Part shown: positions 43,564 to 52,153 of the stretch, one piece after another
Layout: the number at the start of each line of letters is the position of its first letter
Position numbering within the stretch: position 1 is the first letter of the stretch
Assembly: GCA_021739765.1 (NCBI GenBank)
Contig: JAIPBD010000001.1
Span: 186,001 to 250,000 of the forward strand
DNA from: Melioribacteraceae bacterium
GTDB taxonomy: Bacteria; Bacteroidota; Ignavibacteria; Ignavibacteriales; Melioribacteraceae
Reading direction: 5' to 3'
DNA length: 64,000 nucleotides
Translations under genes and position numbers: made by a program
The notes under the pieces: generated by a model
What the model saw: the letters and a program-made list of their open reading frames with translations, nothing else
The model's database searches: none
What the model was told of the DNA's origin: nothing

Positions 43564-44494
43564 AAGCAATATAAATTTGCATCTTACTGCCGGGTGAGAA
43601 ATGCTTTAAGTATCTCTCAGATTCTTTATGAACTTCAAAAAGTACTTTGTCATTATAACCGGGTTCATTGTGGAAAAGGCAGAGTCTCTTCACACCGGCT
43701 CTTTCAGCTAATTCAACACCAACAATATTACTTGAATGACCCCAGTTTTTCTTTTCGTTCATAGCTTCTTGATAACGATACTGTGCATCAAAAATTAATA
43801 AATCCGCATTTTTGAAGAAATCAATAAACGCATAATTGGCCTTTTCAGATTCTTCACCATGCTCAGCATCAGTGGAGTAGATAAAAATTTTATCGTTTTT
43901 TTCGAATCTGAATCCATACGAATCACCCGGATGCTCTTGTTTAATAGCTGAGAACTTGAAACCACTGATATCATATTGCTGGTCCGGTTTAAGCTTCTTA
44001 AAATTTATTTGAGCACTTAATTGATTTAATTGTACGGGAAAATTATTTGTGTTTTGCTGATAAAAAAAAGATTCCTCGAGCGTATCATGAAATCCATAAA
44101 TATTAATTACACTATCTTTAGAGTAGGCGGGTAGAAAAAATGGAAATCCTTGAATGTGGTCCCAATGTAAATGAGAAATGAATAAGTTGAAAATTCGGTT
44201 TTTCTTTCTTTTATTTTCGATAATATCAACAGCCAGGTCACGTATTCCACTTCCGGCATCGCATATAAAATATTCATCACTGCCGTCATCAATCTCAACG
44301 CAGGAAGTGTTGCTGCCATAACTTCCCCAAACATAAAATGGAAGCTTTTCATCAATAAATTTATCAACATCAGCCCCTTTGCAAATTTGCTCTTTGCAAG
44401 CGATCGCTAACGCCTCCTTTATTTTATATCTCACTTCGTCTGCGGTTACCGAAATTGGCAATGATCCGCGCGAGCCCCAAATCTTAATATTCAT
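43538..44494 (-). CDS. MBL-fold metallo-hydrolase (RNase Z/phosphodiesterase-like)
   Basis: A 318-residue metallo-beta-lactamase-fold enzyme. The zinc motif is SHLHWDH in the usual HxHxDH form, with DAGSGIRDLA before it, HPGDSYGFRF and FHNEPGY near the C-terminus supplying further ligands. The N-terminal WGSRGSLPIS is typical of the PhnP/ElaC-like group that cleaves phosphodiesters. A 30-residue insert (KEALAIACKEQICKGADVDKF region) is longer than average. No signal peptide, so cytoplasmic. It follows the dipeptidase gene by 22 bases and overlaps the dioxygenase-like gene. The substrate is not predictable from sequence. Confidence 0.85.
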   Translation of the reverse strand: MNIKIWGSRGSLPISVTADEVRYKIKEALAIACKEQICKGADVDKFIDEKLPFYVWGSYGSNTSCVEIDDGSDEYFICDAGSGIRDLAVDIIENKRKKNRIFNLFISHLHWDHIQGFPFFLPAYSKDSVINIYGFHDTLEESFFYQQNTNNFPVQLNQLSAQINFKKLKPDQQYDISGFKFSAIKQEHPGDSYGFRFEKNDKIFIYSTDAEHGEESEKANYAFIDFFKNADLLIFDAQYRYQEAMNEKKNWGHSSNIVGVELAERAGVKRLCLFHNEPGYNDKVLFEVHKESERYLKHFSPGSKMQIYIAYDGYNIEL

Positions 44495-44516
44495 TTACTT
44501 CTCAAAACTTGTTGAA

Positions 44517-45722
44517 TTATTGCTTTGCAGCGTATTCTTCGTTTGCTTTCCAGACACGCATTAAATTTCCACCACAAATTTTTTCAATATCTAATTCCGA
44601 ATATCCTGCTTTTAGAAGTTGAAAAATCAAGTTAGGATAATAAGAAACATCTTTCAAGCCTTCAGGCAATGAATCCCCGACCCCGTCAAAATCTGATCCT
44701 AATCCGACATGATCAATTCCGGCTAATTTCACAGCATGATTTATGTGTTTTACTACATCTGAAATGTCGGCAAAATGTGGATTTTCTATCATGTATTGCT
44801 TGCGGAATTCAGCCGCTCGGGGATCAGAAGTAGAAATTTTATTTTCGGCGGCAAACTTTTTTACTTTTGACCAAGATTTTTCACGATTTGATTTAATATC
44901 GCCGTCAAGAAAAGACGAACCAAAATTAATTTGTATTACACCGCCATTTTCACCAAGCTTTTTAATCATGTCATCATCCATATTTCTTTCCCAACCGGGC
45001 GTAAAATGGCGACAAGAAGAATGCGATGCGATTACAGGGACTTCTGTTATTTCCATTACATCATAAAATGCTAGATCTGAAATATGAGAAACATCAATCA
45101 TCATTCCGGTTTTATTCATCTCTGAAACCAGTTCCTTACCGAAAGGACTTAAACCGTTCCACTTTCTGACTTCATCATAGGAAGAATCCGAAATGTGATT
45201 ACTTTTGGAATGACAGAGAGTGATATACCGAATTCCACGATTATAAAAATGCCGCAGATTTTTCAGATCGCCCTCAATTGGCGCGCCGTTCTCAATACCC
45301 ATCGCTAATAACACTTTTCCATTAAAAGCATTATTCAAAACATCTTTAGTTGAAGAAACAATTTGAAATTTATCCGGCCATTTTGTCGCAAATCCTTCCA
45401 CCATGTCAATCAAACCATTGGCAACATTTTTCGCATTTTTTTTAGACTCTTCTTCAGCAGGTACATAAATGGAAATGAAAGGAACATCAAGTCCGCCGGT
45501 TTTTGCGCGGACAAAATCAAAATCCCCACCGGCCGTCCTTTCAGAAATATCTTCATATTTTTCCTCCAATCGGTAGGGAACGTCGATATGTGTATCAATA
45601 ATTAAGATCTTTTGAGAGAGTTCTTTAGCTTTTTGCATCAATTCCTCGTCGGTGGATGATGAAGGTGTATTCGTAATTAATGAAAAATTTATAAAAATGA
45701 GTGTGCTTAAAAATAAGTTCAT
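44517..45722 (-). CDS. Membrane dipeptidase (renal dipeptidase family, M19)
   Basis: Zinc dipeptidase of family M19, 401 residues. Metal-binding positions visible are IDTHIDVPYRL (HxD), GIENGAPIEG (bridging Glu), the paired His in VSHISDLAFYDV and IASHSSCRHFTPG, and the DFDGVG block. A hydrophobic N-terminus (LFLSTLIFINFSLI) indicates export, so it probably works in the periplasm on dipeptides or D-amino-acid-containing fragments from murein. ATG at 45722. It lies downstream of the ATP-cone/kinase gene (44 bases) and upstream of the MBL hydrolase gene (22 bases), a loosely linked minus-strand unit. Confidence 0.92.
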   Translation of the reverse strand: MNLFLSTLIFINFSLITNTPSSSTDEELMQKAKELSQKILIIDTHIDVPYRLEEKYEDISERTAGGDFDFVRAKTGGLDVPFISIYVPAEEESKKNAKNVANGLIDMVEGFATKWPDKFQIVSSTKDVLNNAFNGKVLLAMGIENGAPIEGDLKNLRHFYNRGIRYITLCHSKSNHISDSSYDEVRKWNGLSPFGKELVSEMNKTGMMIDVSHISDLAFYDVMEITEVPVIASHSSCRHFTPGWERNMDDDMIKKLGENGGVIQINFGSSFLDGDIKSNREKSWSKVKKFAAENKISTSDPRAAEFRKQYMIENPHFADISDVVKHINHAVKLAGIDHVGLGSDFDGVGDSLPEGLKDVSYYPNLIFQLLKAGYSELDIEKICGGNLMRVWKANEEYAAKQ

Positions 45723-45766
45723 TGAAAATCCTTAGATGAAAAAGATAGTTTGAAATAATTTGTTGT

Positions 45767-47107
45767 TTATCCGGTATAGATACTTCCGCCAATAAACTCC
45801 CTTAAAACGGAATCCTTCGGTACCGATGATTCATCCGTGATACCGACTATCGCGCTTAAAAGTTCATTGATACGATTCGCGCGCATATAAGCGTCTTCAC
45901 GGAGCGGATCGTTTTTATATTCCTTGGCCCATTCTGCAAAGTGGCTCTGAAGTTTTGGTCCGTAGAGTGCCAATTCATAAGGCATCGCACTGCTCACAAT
46001 ATAATCGGCGTTTCCAATGTATGGCATGATATTCCGAAGCTCGCTCGATCGAACATAATGCCAATGCTCCAAAGTTTGTTTCGGGTTGTAGGCTCTATGA
46101 ACAGCATCCCTCAACATTCTTCGCATCAATCTAATATCTGTCCATTGAACATATTCATCGTCTGGACCTTTCATTTGAATTAACGGTTCGATATAAATTC
46201 TAAACTTATGATCTACTGAAATCCCTTCGCTAAATTTTGGGAACAACCCGTGCAAGCTGTCGATCAGGAGAATTTCATTTTCTTCGAGCTGAATTGGTGT
46301 GCGGTTTAAATGCCTTTTGCCGTTCTTAAAATCATAATAAGGAATCTTCACTTCCTGGCCTTTGCACAATTTATCGAGGTGATCGTTAATCAGATCAAGA
46401 TCTAGAGCTTGCGGTGTTTCGAAATCGTAATCCCCGAATTCATCCTTGGGGTGAAGTTCGAGATCAAAGAAATAATGATCAACTTCAAGGGCTTTAAATT
46501 TATATCCCTTCGCTTTTAATTTTTGTTCGAGTTTCAAAGTAGTTGTAGTCTTGCCGGAAGCCGAAGGTCCGCTAACCAATACCACTTTTAACTCATTGGC
46601 TTTACTGATTATCTCTTCAGATACTGTTTCCAAATCGTTTTCATAAGCCTTTTCAGATTCATGAACAATAATCGGGAACTCACCCTCCTGAATTCTTCTA
46701 TTCATGCTGCTGTAAGTATTCAAGTTGTACTTTACTGCCCAGTCTAAACCGTGCCATATTTTCCGCCAAGGTATACTTGCCGATGATCGTGAAGAATGCT
46801 GCACTTCTGTTTGCCGTTTTTTATTTCGTTCCTCGCGATAAAGTATAAAAGCCTTTGAAACTTTGGCGTGCCCATTTTCAATGAGCACTTTCTCAATGGC
46901 ATCTTGAACCTGTTCAATATCGGGAGTTGAAGTTACTTTTTCATTCTTGTGCAGATATTCAATAACTTTTTCCGTTAAAGATTCAGCAAGTTCTTTATCT
47001 CTGCCTCCGACTGCAACGGCAGCCCTGTAAATAGCATTAGAAATTCGTTCTGCTTTAAATGGAACGATTGCTCCACTTCTTTTTAGTACGTTTTCAAAAT
47101 CATGCAT
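45767..47107 (-). CDS. ATP-cone domain fused to uridine kinase-like nucleoside kinase
   Basis: A 446-residue two-domain protein. The first 95 or so residues are an ATP-cone, the nucleotide-sensing module of ribonucleotide reductases and NrdR (KRSGAIVPFKAERISNAIYRA onward). The second domain is a P-loop kinase of the uridine kinase/phosphoribulokinase family: Walker A GPSASGKTTTT with Lys186, then DHYFFD, the PQALDLDLI motif and LLIDSLHG. ATG at 47107. The fusion suggests allosteric control of nucleoside phosphorylation by (deoxy)ATP, which is inference. It is the first gene of the minus-strand run before the dipeptidase. Such fusions appear in other bacteria, so this is not unique. Confidence 0.87.
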   Translation of the reverse strand: MHDFENVLKRSGAIVPFKAERISNAIYRAAVAVGGRDKELAESLTEKVIEYLHKNEKVTSTPDIEQVQDAIEKVLIENGHAKVSKAFILYREERNKKRQTEVQHSSRSSASIPWRKIWHGLDWAVKYNLNTYSSMNRRIQEGEFPIIVHESEKAYENDLETVSEEIISKANELKVVLVSGPSASGKTTTTLKLEQKLKAKGYKFKALEVDHYFFDLELHPKDEFGDYDFETPQALDLDLINDHLDKLCKGQEVKIPYYDFKNGKRHLNRTPIQLEENEILLIDSLHGLFPKFSEGISVDHKFRIYIEPLIQMKGPDDEYVQWTDIRLMRRMLRDAVHRAYNPKQTLEHWHYVRSSELRNIMPYIGNADYIVSSAMPYELALYGPKLQSHFAEWAKEYKNDPLREDAYMRANRINELLSAIVGITDESSVPKDSVLREFIGGSIYTG

Positions 47108-47181
47108 TTTAATTTGAATTTTGTTAATGAGATGTTCTACTCAAAAAATAGTTAAATGAGGTACATTAGTAAAGAAAGTTT

Positions 47182-47868
47182 TTAGTGGTCGCAACTGCAT
47201 GCAAGTGAGTTGCTGTTTGATTTTTCAAATGATTCTTTACCTTCCTTGAATGCAAAATAAGCAATACCAAGTGAACCGATTACATCAAAGTATGCAATTC
47301 CGGTTAGTTCGTAAAACAAACTCGCGCCTAATAAAATGATAGAGAGGTTGAAACAAGTCTTTGTACAATTTGCGTCCGCAATTATGGCATCTGAATTTAA
47401 TTCTTTACCGACTTTGAGCTTCGATTTCATTAAATAATACATTGTAGCAATTGAGATCGACGAGACTATTATTCCGGGAAGAGTTGTTTCCGGTTCTGTT
47501 TGATATATGACGTTCAGTACCGCGCCTGCAAGTAATCCGATCGTAAGAATGTAAAACGCAATGCCGGTAATTTTTAGTGCGGTTCGTTCAAATGCATCCC
47601 GACTGGAGACAGGATTCCTTTTCATTCTTAATATCATGTGAGCAATTCCAAGCCCTGATATAACTTCTACGAAACTATCAACACCAAATCCCAGCAAGGC
47701 GAGGGTTTCATCTTCCAATCCAAAAAAAACTGATATGGAACCCTCAACCAAATTATAGACGATTGTGAATAAACTAAGATAGAATGCCTTTTGAATTAAT
47801 CTTTCGTTCAAATCTAACTTTACGTTGTTAAAAAACACTGATCGAAATTTACCATTGAATTTGGACAT
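47182..47868 (-). CDS. Cation-diffusion-facilitator-like transporter (truncated CDF type)
   Basis: A 228-residue protein with five or six membrane helices and the CDF-type metal sites in altered form: DSFVEVISG in the second helix and SDAIIADANCTKTCFN in a later one. The C-terminal cytoplasmic domain of full-length CDF proteins (about 300 aa) is absent; instead it ends in a Cys/His tail (ACSCDH). The Cys residues in the fifth helix and tail suggest a soft metal such as Zn or Cd instead of Fe, as inference. Start ATG at 47868; the upstream region to 48155 holds the divergent VIT protein start. Confidence 0.75.
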   Translation of the reverse strand: MSKFNGKFRSVFFNNVKLDLNERLIQKAFYLSLFTIVYNLVEGSISVFFGLEDETLALLGFGVDSFVEVISGLGIAHMILRMKRNPVSSRDAFERTALKITGIAFYILTIGLLAGAVLNVIYQTEPETTLPGIIVSSISIATMYYLMKSKLKVGKELNSDAIIADANCTKTCFNLSIILLGASLFYELTGIAYFDVIGSLGIAYFAFKEGKESFEKSNSNSLACSCDH

Positions 47869-48155
47869 AAGCTCGATATTTTCTCCATGCTCAGAATATT
47901 GGATGTTGATAGTTGGGAAAAATTAATTTGCGCCGATCGAAAAATATTGAAAGAAAGAAGACAGAATGTCGAATATAGATAAAACTTAAATATCTTGTCT
48001 TTGTACCACCAAATTGTTAAGTTAGTGAAAAACATTCTTTACAATTTTTGGAAGAATGAACTTTAGTCTGAATCCGAATTACTATGATGAAAATCAGTTT
48101 ATTTGCATCCAAAAAGTTACAAAGTATAAAAAAAATAGACTACTGAGGTGTACGC

Positions 48156-50297
48156 ATGAAAACCAAAATGAATTTAGTTATACTCTTGTTTTTGTTGCTT
48201 ATTTGCAATTCTCTATTAGCCTACAGCGATTTAAGAGTACATGATCCCCGAGGATGGCATTCAGCACAAGGAACTATTGAAAGTGCAACCGCGTCCATAA
48301 AACCGAAGGGTGTTTATATGGAAATCGGATTATATTTAACATTTTCGGCTAAGGGCTGGAATTATAGCAGTCAAGATTCTCTTGAGATACTATTTAATTT
48401 TACACTCCCCGATAACGCAATAGTCCATGATTCATGGTTGTGGGTTGGTGAGGATATTATCCGCGGCGAGATTATGGATAAGTGGACAGCTTCAGAAATT
48501 TATGAAGATATTGTAAAAAGGAGACAAGATCCTTCCATTCTATTTAAGTATAATTCTACGACATATGAGCTGAAAATATATCCAATGTTGGCCTCGGAGA
48601 CGAGAAAAGTAAAAATTACCTATCTGGTTCCTGCACAATTTAATTCGAATTATATTCTTGCTGATTTACCAACCGATTTATTACGTGCATCCAGATATCC
48701 TTTATCTGAATTCCATATACTCACTTGGTTGGATGACGAATGGAAAAATCCTAACATCCAAGAATATCCCGAAATAGTATTTGAAAGTTTCTCAGATTCA
48801 ACTTTTGGTAATTATGTTAGAGCTGACATACCGACTGAAGCTATAAATAATTCGCTGCATTTCTCTTTGAACTCACCACTAAAAAATGGAGTTTATCTTA
48901 GTGCGACAGGAGATCAAGCCGAAGGTATATATCAATTAGCGTTTCTTCCTTCAGAAATAATAAATGATTCAAACAGCATTAAAGTTGCTCTTTTGTTTGA
49001 TTATCAGGAGGAAAATTGTCACGAATCCACAATTGAAATTTTAAACACGGTTAAATCTTACCTGCTTTCAAATCTTTCTGCTGCGGATTCATTAAATCTA
49101 ATATTTTCAAATATAGAGATTAAAAGAGCCAGTGAACATTGGTTTTCTGCTGACTCGGCTTCAATTGAGGAAGTTTTCGAAGGACTGGAAACCAACCCAT
49201 TTTCTAACTATAGCAATTTGCCGTCATTGTTAGCTGATGGAATTGAATTTATTAATTCAAATGGAAACAAGGGAGAACTGGTCTTGATTTCTAGTTCCGA
49301 TCAGGTTGGAAATTATAAAGTTGCCAATGAATTGATTGATGATTTAGCAACTCTAATGGAGTCCGAAATAACAATTAGTGTCTGTGATTTTCAATCCCAA
49401 TCCTGGCCAAGTTATTATTTTGGGGGAAGATATTACTATGGAAACGAATATTTTAATAAAAATATCACACGGATGACTTCGGGGAATTATTACAACAGAA
49501 GATCAGGGGAATCCTTTTTAAATGTATTGTCCAATACTATTGGTTCTGTTGGAGGATTCATCAGTTCATTTGATATGTACACAACGCTTCAGAATGGGTA
49601 TTGCTACAGTCGCTTTAATCTGGGGAGTCAAACCAGTGTTGTTCAGCTTAACAAACCTCTAATTCAGCTTGGCAAATACTCGGGTAATTTCCCGTTTGAA
49701 ATTGAATTTGCGGGAACAGTTAATTCAAAACAGTTTTCACAGAAAATTGTATTGAATGAAGATCAAATTTCAACTGTTGATAGCACGGCACAAAAGATTT
49801 GGACTGGAAATTATATAAATATGTTAGAGTCTGAATCTCAAACAAATGATATCGTCAGTACAATTATCGAACAAAGTATCAATTATCGAATCCTCTCAAT
49901 TTATTCCGCTTTCCTCTGCCTTGATCCTTCTCAAGGAGGGGAAGTCTGTTTTGATTGTATGGATGAAACATTTGTTATTGGTGTTGAGGAATCGGAAGAA
50001 ACTGAAAACGATACACTTATTGTGGGTGCATATCCGAATCCATTTAATAATACTGTGCAGATTGAAGTTTCATTGCCGGATAACTTCGTTGACAATGAAA
50101 TTTCGTTCAAAATTTTCAACATTCTCGGTCAAGAAGTGAAAAGATTTACTGCGGATGTAAATGGTCAAAATCACAGTTATAATTTTACATGGAATGGAAA
50201 AAATGAAGAGGGATCGATGGTTTCCAGCGGAACCTACTTTTTTATAGTACAAAATTCTACAACTCGGAAATCACTGAAGCTTCTCTATGTAAAATAG
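48156..50297 (+). CDS. Secreted VIT-domain protein with T9SS sorting domain
   Basis: A 713-residue exported protein with a signal peptide (MKTKMNLVILLFLLLICNSLLA). The N-terminal 170 residues carry a vault/inter-alpha-trypsin (VIT) domain, with the pattern FNFTLPDNAIVHDSWLWVG, the WTASEIYEDIVKRRQDPSIL stretch and ETRKVKITY. The middle resembles a vWA-type fold but lacks a clean DxSxS site (VALLFDYQEENC). The C-terminus is T9SS type A (AYPNPFNNTVQI ... SSGTYFFIVQ ... KLLYVK). A GAGGTG ribosome site precedes the ATG. VIT/vWA proteins often act in surface adhesion. It stands alone, followed by a 395-base gene-poor region. Confidence 0.82.
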   Translation: MKTKMNLVILLFLLLICNSLLAYSDLRVHDPRGWHSAQGTIESATASIKPKGVYMEIGLYLTFSAKGWNYSSQDSLEILFNFTLPDNAIVHDSWLWVGEDIIRGEIMDKWTASEIYEDIVKRRQDPSILFKYNSTTYELKIYPMLASETRKVKITYLVPAQFNSNYILADLPTDLLRASRYPLSEFHILTWLDDEWKNPNIQEYPEIVFESFSDSTFGNYVRADIPTEAINNSLHFSLNSPLKNGVYLSATGDQAEGIYQLAFLPSEIINDSNSIKVALLFDYQEENCHESTIEILNTVKSYLLSNLSAADSLNLIFSNIEIKRASEHWFSADSASIEEVFEGLETNPFSNYSNLPSLLADGIEFINSNGNKGELVLISSSDQVGNYKVANELIDDLATLMESEITISVCDFQSQSWPSYYFGGRYYYGNEYFNKNITRMTSGNYYNRRSGESFLNVLSNTIGSVGGFISSFDMYTTLQNGYCYSRFNLGSQTSVVQLNKPLIQLGKYSGNFPFEIEFAGTVNSKQFSQKIVLNEDQISTVDSTAQKIWTGNYINMLESESQTNDIVSTIIEQSINYRILSIYSAFLCLDPSQGGEVCFDCMDETFVIGVEESEETENDTLIVGAYPNPFNNTVQIEVSLPDNFVDNEISFKIFNILGQEVKRFTADVNGQNHSYNFTWNGKNEEGSMVSSGTYFFIVQNSTTRKSLKLLYVK

Positions 50298-50692
50298 AAT
50301 GGAGTAAAGAGAAATTGGAAGTGAAAAATTGTTTGGGAATTATCTTTCTCTAAAAACATTTTACACACTTCTGAACATATTAAATTATTCTAATTTAATT
50401 AGAATCTTATTATTGGTTGTTTTCACAACATGATGGTGCTGAGATCTTGAATTGATTTCCTGGGGTTAGACTATAGATAAATGGTTTAAATTATCCACTC
50501 CAGTCTTCTTCTCCAAAAGATGAACTTCCTGACGAAGAAAACACTAAATCGGTAACATTTACGTAGCTGATAATTGACTCTGCCGGAGTTTAATTTGTCA
50601 TTTGGTTTGGTTGCCTATTAGAAACCCATTACCGCTGTAATCATTTTCGAATAGAAAAAACATGACTTTTTTAATAAATGCCATGTTTGCGT
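50298..50692. other. Gene-poor interval with palindrome and possible coding remnant
   Basis: 395 bases with no complete gene. It holds a perfect 9-bp inverted repeat around a single central base at 50387-50405 (ATTCTAATT and AATTAGAAT). On the minus strand, 50491-50589 is a 32-codon stop-bounded stretch with no start codon, Ser-rich, ending in EEDWSG, that looks coding in composition. A second open stretch on the minus strand (to 50598) continues out of the DoxX gene in another frame. I read the region as the remains of a lost secreted-protein gene, at low confidence. Confidence 0.4.
50491..50589 (-). pseudogene. Possible remnant of a secreted-protein gene (32 codons)
   Basis: A start-less stop-bounded stretch translating to residues with a Ser-rich strand pattern, SYVNVTDLVFSSSGSSSFG followed by EEDWSG and a stop. 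Its composition resembles beta-rich secreted proteins and not random intergenic sequence. There is no initiation codon and an in-frame TAA lies directly before it. It could also be chance. Confidence 0.25.
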
Positions 50693-51166
50693 TTACACTG
50701 TTGTGATTTTCCCACCTCTGACTGTTCCACCGAGTACCAGACCTGCTCCAATCAAAACCAAGTTTTTCACTATATATTGCCCCTCGAGTGTTAAACCGTA
50801 AGGAAAAACAGTCCAAACTACATCAGGCAAAACTAATAAAGGCATCGCGGTTCCGGGCATTTGAAGAAATAAAAGTAGAATTGTAAACCTCATAAATTTT
50901 CCGGTTATTAATCCGATTCCGATTAATGTTTCCCAAAGTGCAAGGACTGGGATAAACAAATCCGGATTGATGAAATAAACTGTATTTCTCACCAGATTTT
51001 CCGCCGGACTTAGTCCCGGAAAAAATTTTAATATTCCGAACCAGAAAAAGACAACACCTAATCCTATTCGAAGGATTGTAATTCCATTCATCGCCATCCA
51101 ATTGGAAATTTTGATATCGATGTTTTCGAAGTAACGATTAACTATTTCATCTTCGGTTGATTTCAT
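50693..51166 (-). CDS. DoxX-family membrane protein
   Basis: A 157-residue membrane protein with four hydrophobic helices. The DoxX-like pattern shows in [19 protein letters not shown] near the N-terminus, [19 protein letters not shown] in the middle and [15 protein letters not shown] near the C-terminus. Proteins of this family are linked to quinone-related or thiosulfate metabolism in some organisms, but function is usually unassigned. Start ATG at 51166 after TGAGAAA. It is 14 bases after the yajQ stop codon, so it probably shares a transcript with it. Confidence 0.85.
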   Translation of the reverse strand: MKSTEDEIVNRYFENIDIKISNWMAMNGITILRIGLGVVFFWFGILKFFPGLSPAENLVRNTVYFINPDLFIPVLALWETLIGIGLITGKFMRFTILLLFLQMPGTAMPLLVLPDVVWTVFPYGLTLEGQYIVKNLVLIGAGLVLGGTVRGGKITTV

Positions 51167-51180
51167 TTTCTCAAAAATCC

Positions 51181-51678
51181 TTACTGATAATTTGTGAACT
51201 GAACTGGAAAATCTAAATCCGATTCTTTAACTAATTTTATCACTGCTTGAAGATCATCCCTTTTCGCGCCCTGTACACGTAGTTTTTCATCCATTATTTG
51301 AGCGTTAACTTTCAGCTTCGTCTCTTTGATCATTTTAGTTATTTTTTTAGCGTTTTCAGTTGAAATACCACTCTGAAGCACAATCTTCTGTTTTAATCTT
51401 CCACCGGATGCAGGTTCCGGTTCTTCGAGTTTAAGAGCCTTAATTGATATGCCTCTTTTGATTAATTTTGACTGAATAATATCCACCGATTGTTTCAATG
51501 CATAGTCGTCTTTAGTATTAATCGTTACCAATTTATCCTTCTTGTTCAAATCAATCTCTGTTTTGGCATCCTTTAAATCGTAGCGTTGTGTTATTTCCTT
51601 TGATGCCATATTAATCGCGTTATCCATTTCTTGTAAGTCAATCTCAGATACGATATCGAATGATGCATTTTTAGCCAT
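51181..51678 (-). CDS. YajQ-family nucleotide-binding protein
   Basis: A 165-residue cytoplasmic protein of the YajQ/UPF0234 family, reported to bind cyclic di-GMP or nucleic acid. The family signature is [19 protein letters not shown], followed by [26 protein letters not shown] and a C-terminal VQFTNYQ. It is full length. The ATG at 51678 has AAGGAGGTTAAT upstream. It is followed by the DoxX-like gene. Confidence 0.95.
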   Translation of the reverse strand: MAKNASFDIVSEIDLQEMDNAINMASKEITQRYDLKDAKTEIDLNKKDKLVTINTKDDYALKQSVDIIQSKLIKRGISIKALKLEEPEPASGGRLKQKIVLQSGISTENAKKITKMIKETKLKVNAQIMDEKLRVQGAKRDDLQAVIKLVKESDLDFPVQFTNYQ

Positions 51679-51799
51679 ATTAACCTCCTTAAATTCTGTT
51701 GTCGAAATATATCAATTCTTCAACTTGTAAGAATCCAACTGCTGTGAATTTTATAAAAGTTGAGAGAATTATTCATACTTAATATCCACTTTTTATATC

Positions 51800-52003
51800 T
51801 TGGGATTGGATTCAAATAAAACAATATTTACTCTGGATACATTAAAATACCTCATTTGGCCGATAGCCGTTTATATTACAGTCAAAATAATTTTTTATGA
51901 ATTAATTACTATAGATTATTACTTACTCGTTTTGATGCATTTGTTTATTTTCACAAGATTAATCAACAACATTAGGTCTAAATATTTCACTAAAGACGAA
52001 TAG
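51800..52003 (+). CDS. Possible small membrane protein
   Basis: 67 codons starting with TTG (51800; a second TTG at 51806), giving two hydrophobic helices with a charged C-terminus (NNIRSKYFTKDE). No ribosome site is evident and nothing is recognised. It fits between yajQ and the secreted-protein locus on the plus strand. Membrane-like composition supports a real gene, but AT-rich intergenic DNA can produce such frames, so treat as tentative. Confidence 0.35.
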   Translation: MGLDSNKTIFTLDTLKYLIWPIAVYITVKIIFYELITIDYYLLVLMHLFIFTRLINNIRSKYFTKDE

Positions 52004-52153
52004 TCATTTTTTCCCCAACATCTTTACCGAAAGAATAGTTTTGCAAAAAAATAAAGTTGGCATACTCGCTTTTTACATTACAATAACAATTACTTAATTG
52101 AACAGGTCAAATTGATTCGTTATCTTTTCGTCTAATTTTATCAAACTTTATTA

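Noticed and set aside
48056-48244. Open frame ahead of the VIT-domain gene
   Set aside because: It overlaps the VIT start in another frame, has no ribosome site and no protein-like composition.
50598-50816. 72-codon minus-strand frame over the DoxX 3' end
   Set aside because: Most of it is a shadow of DoxX; only the part beyond 50693 is free, and it has no start there.
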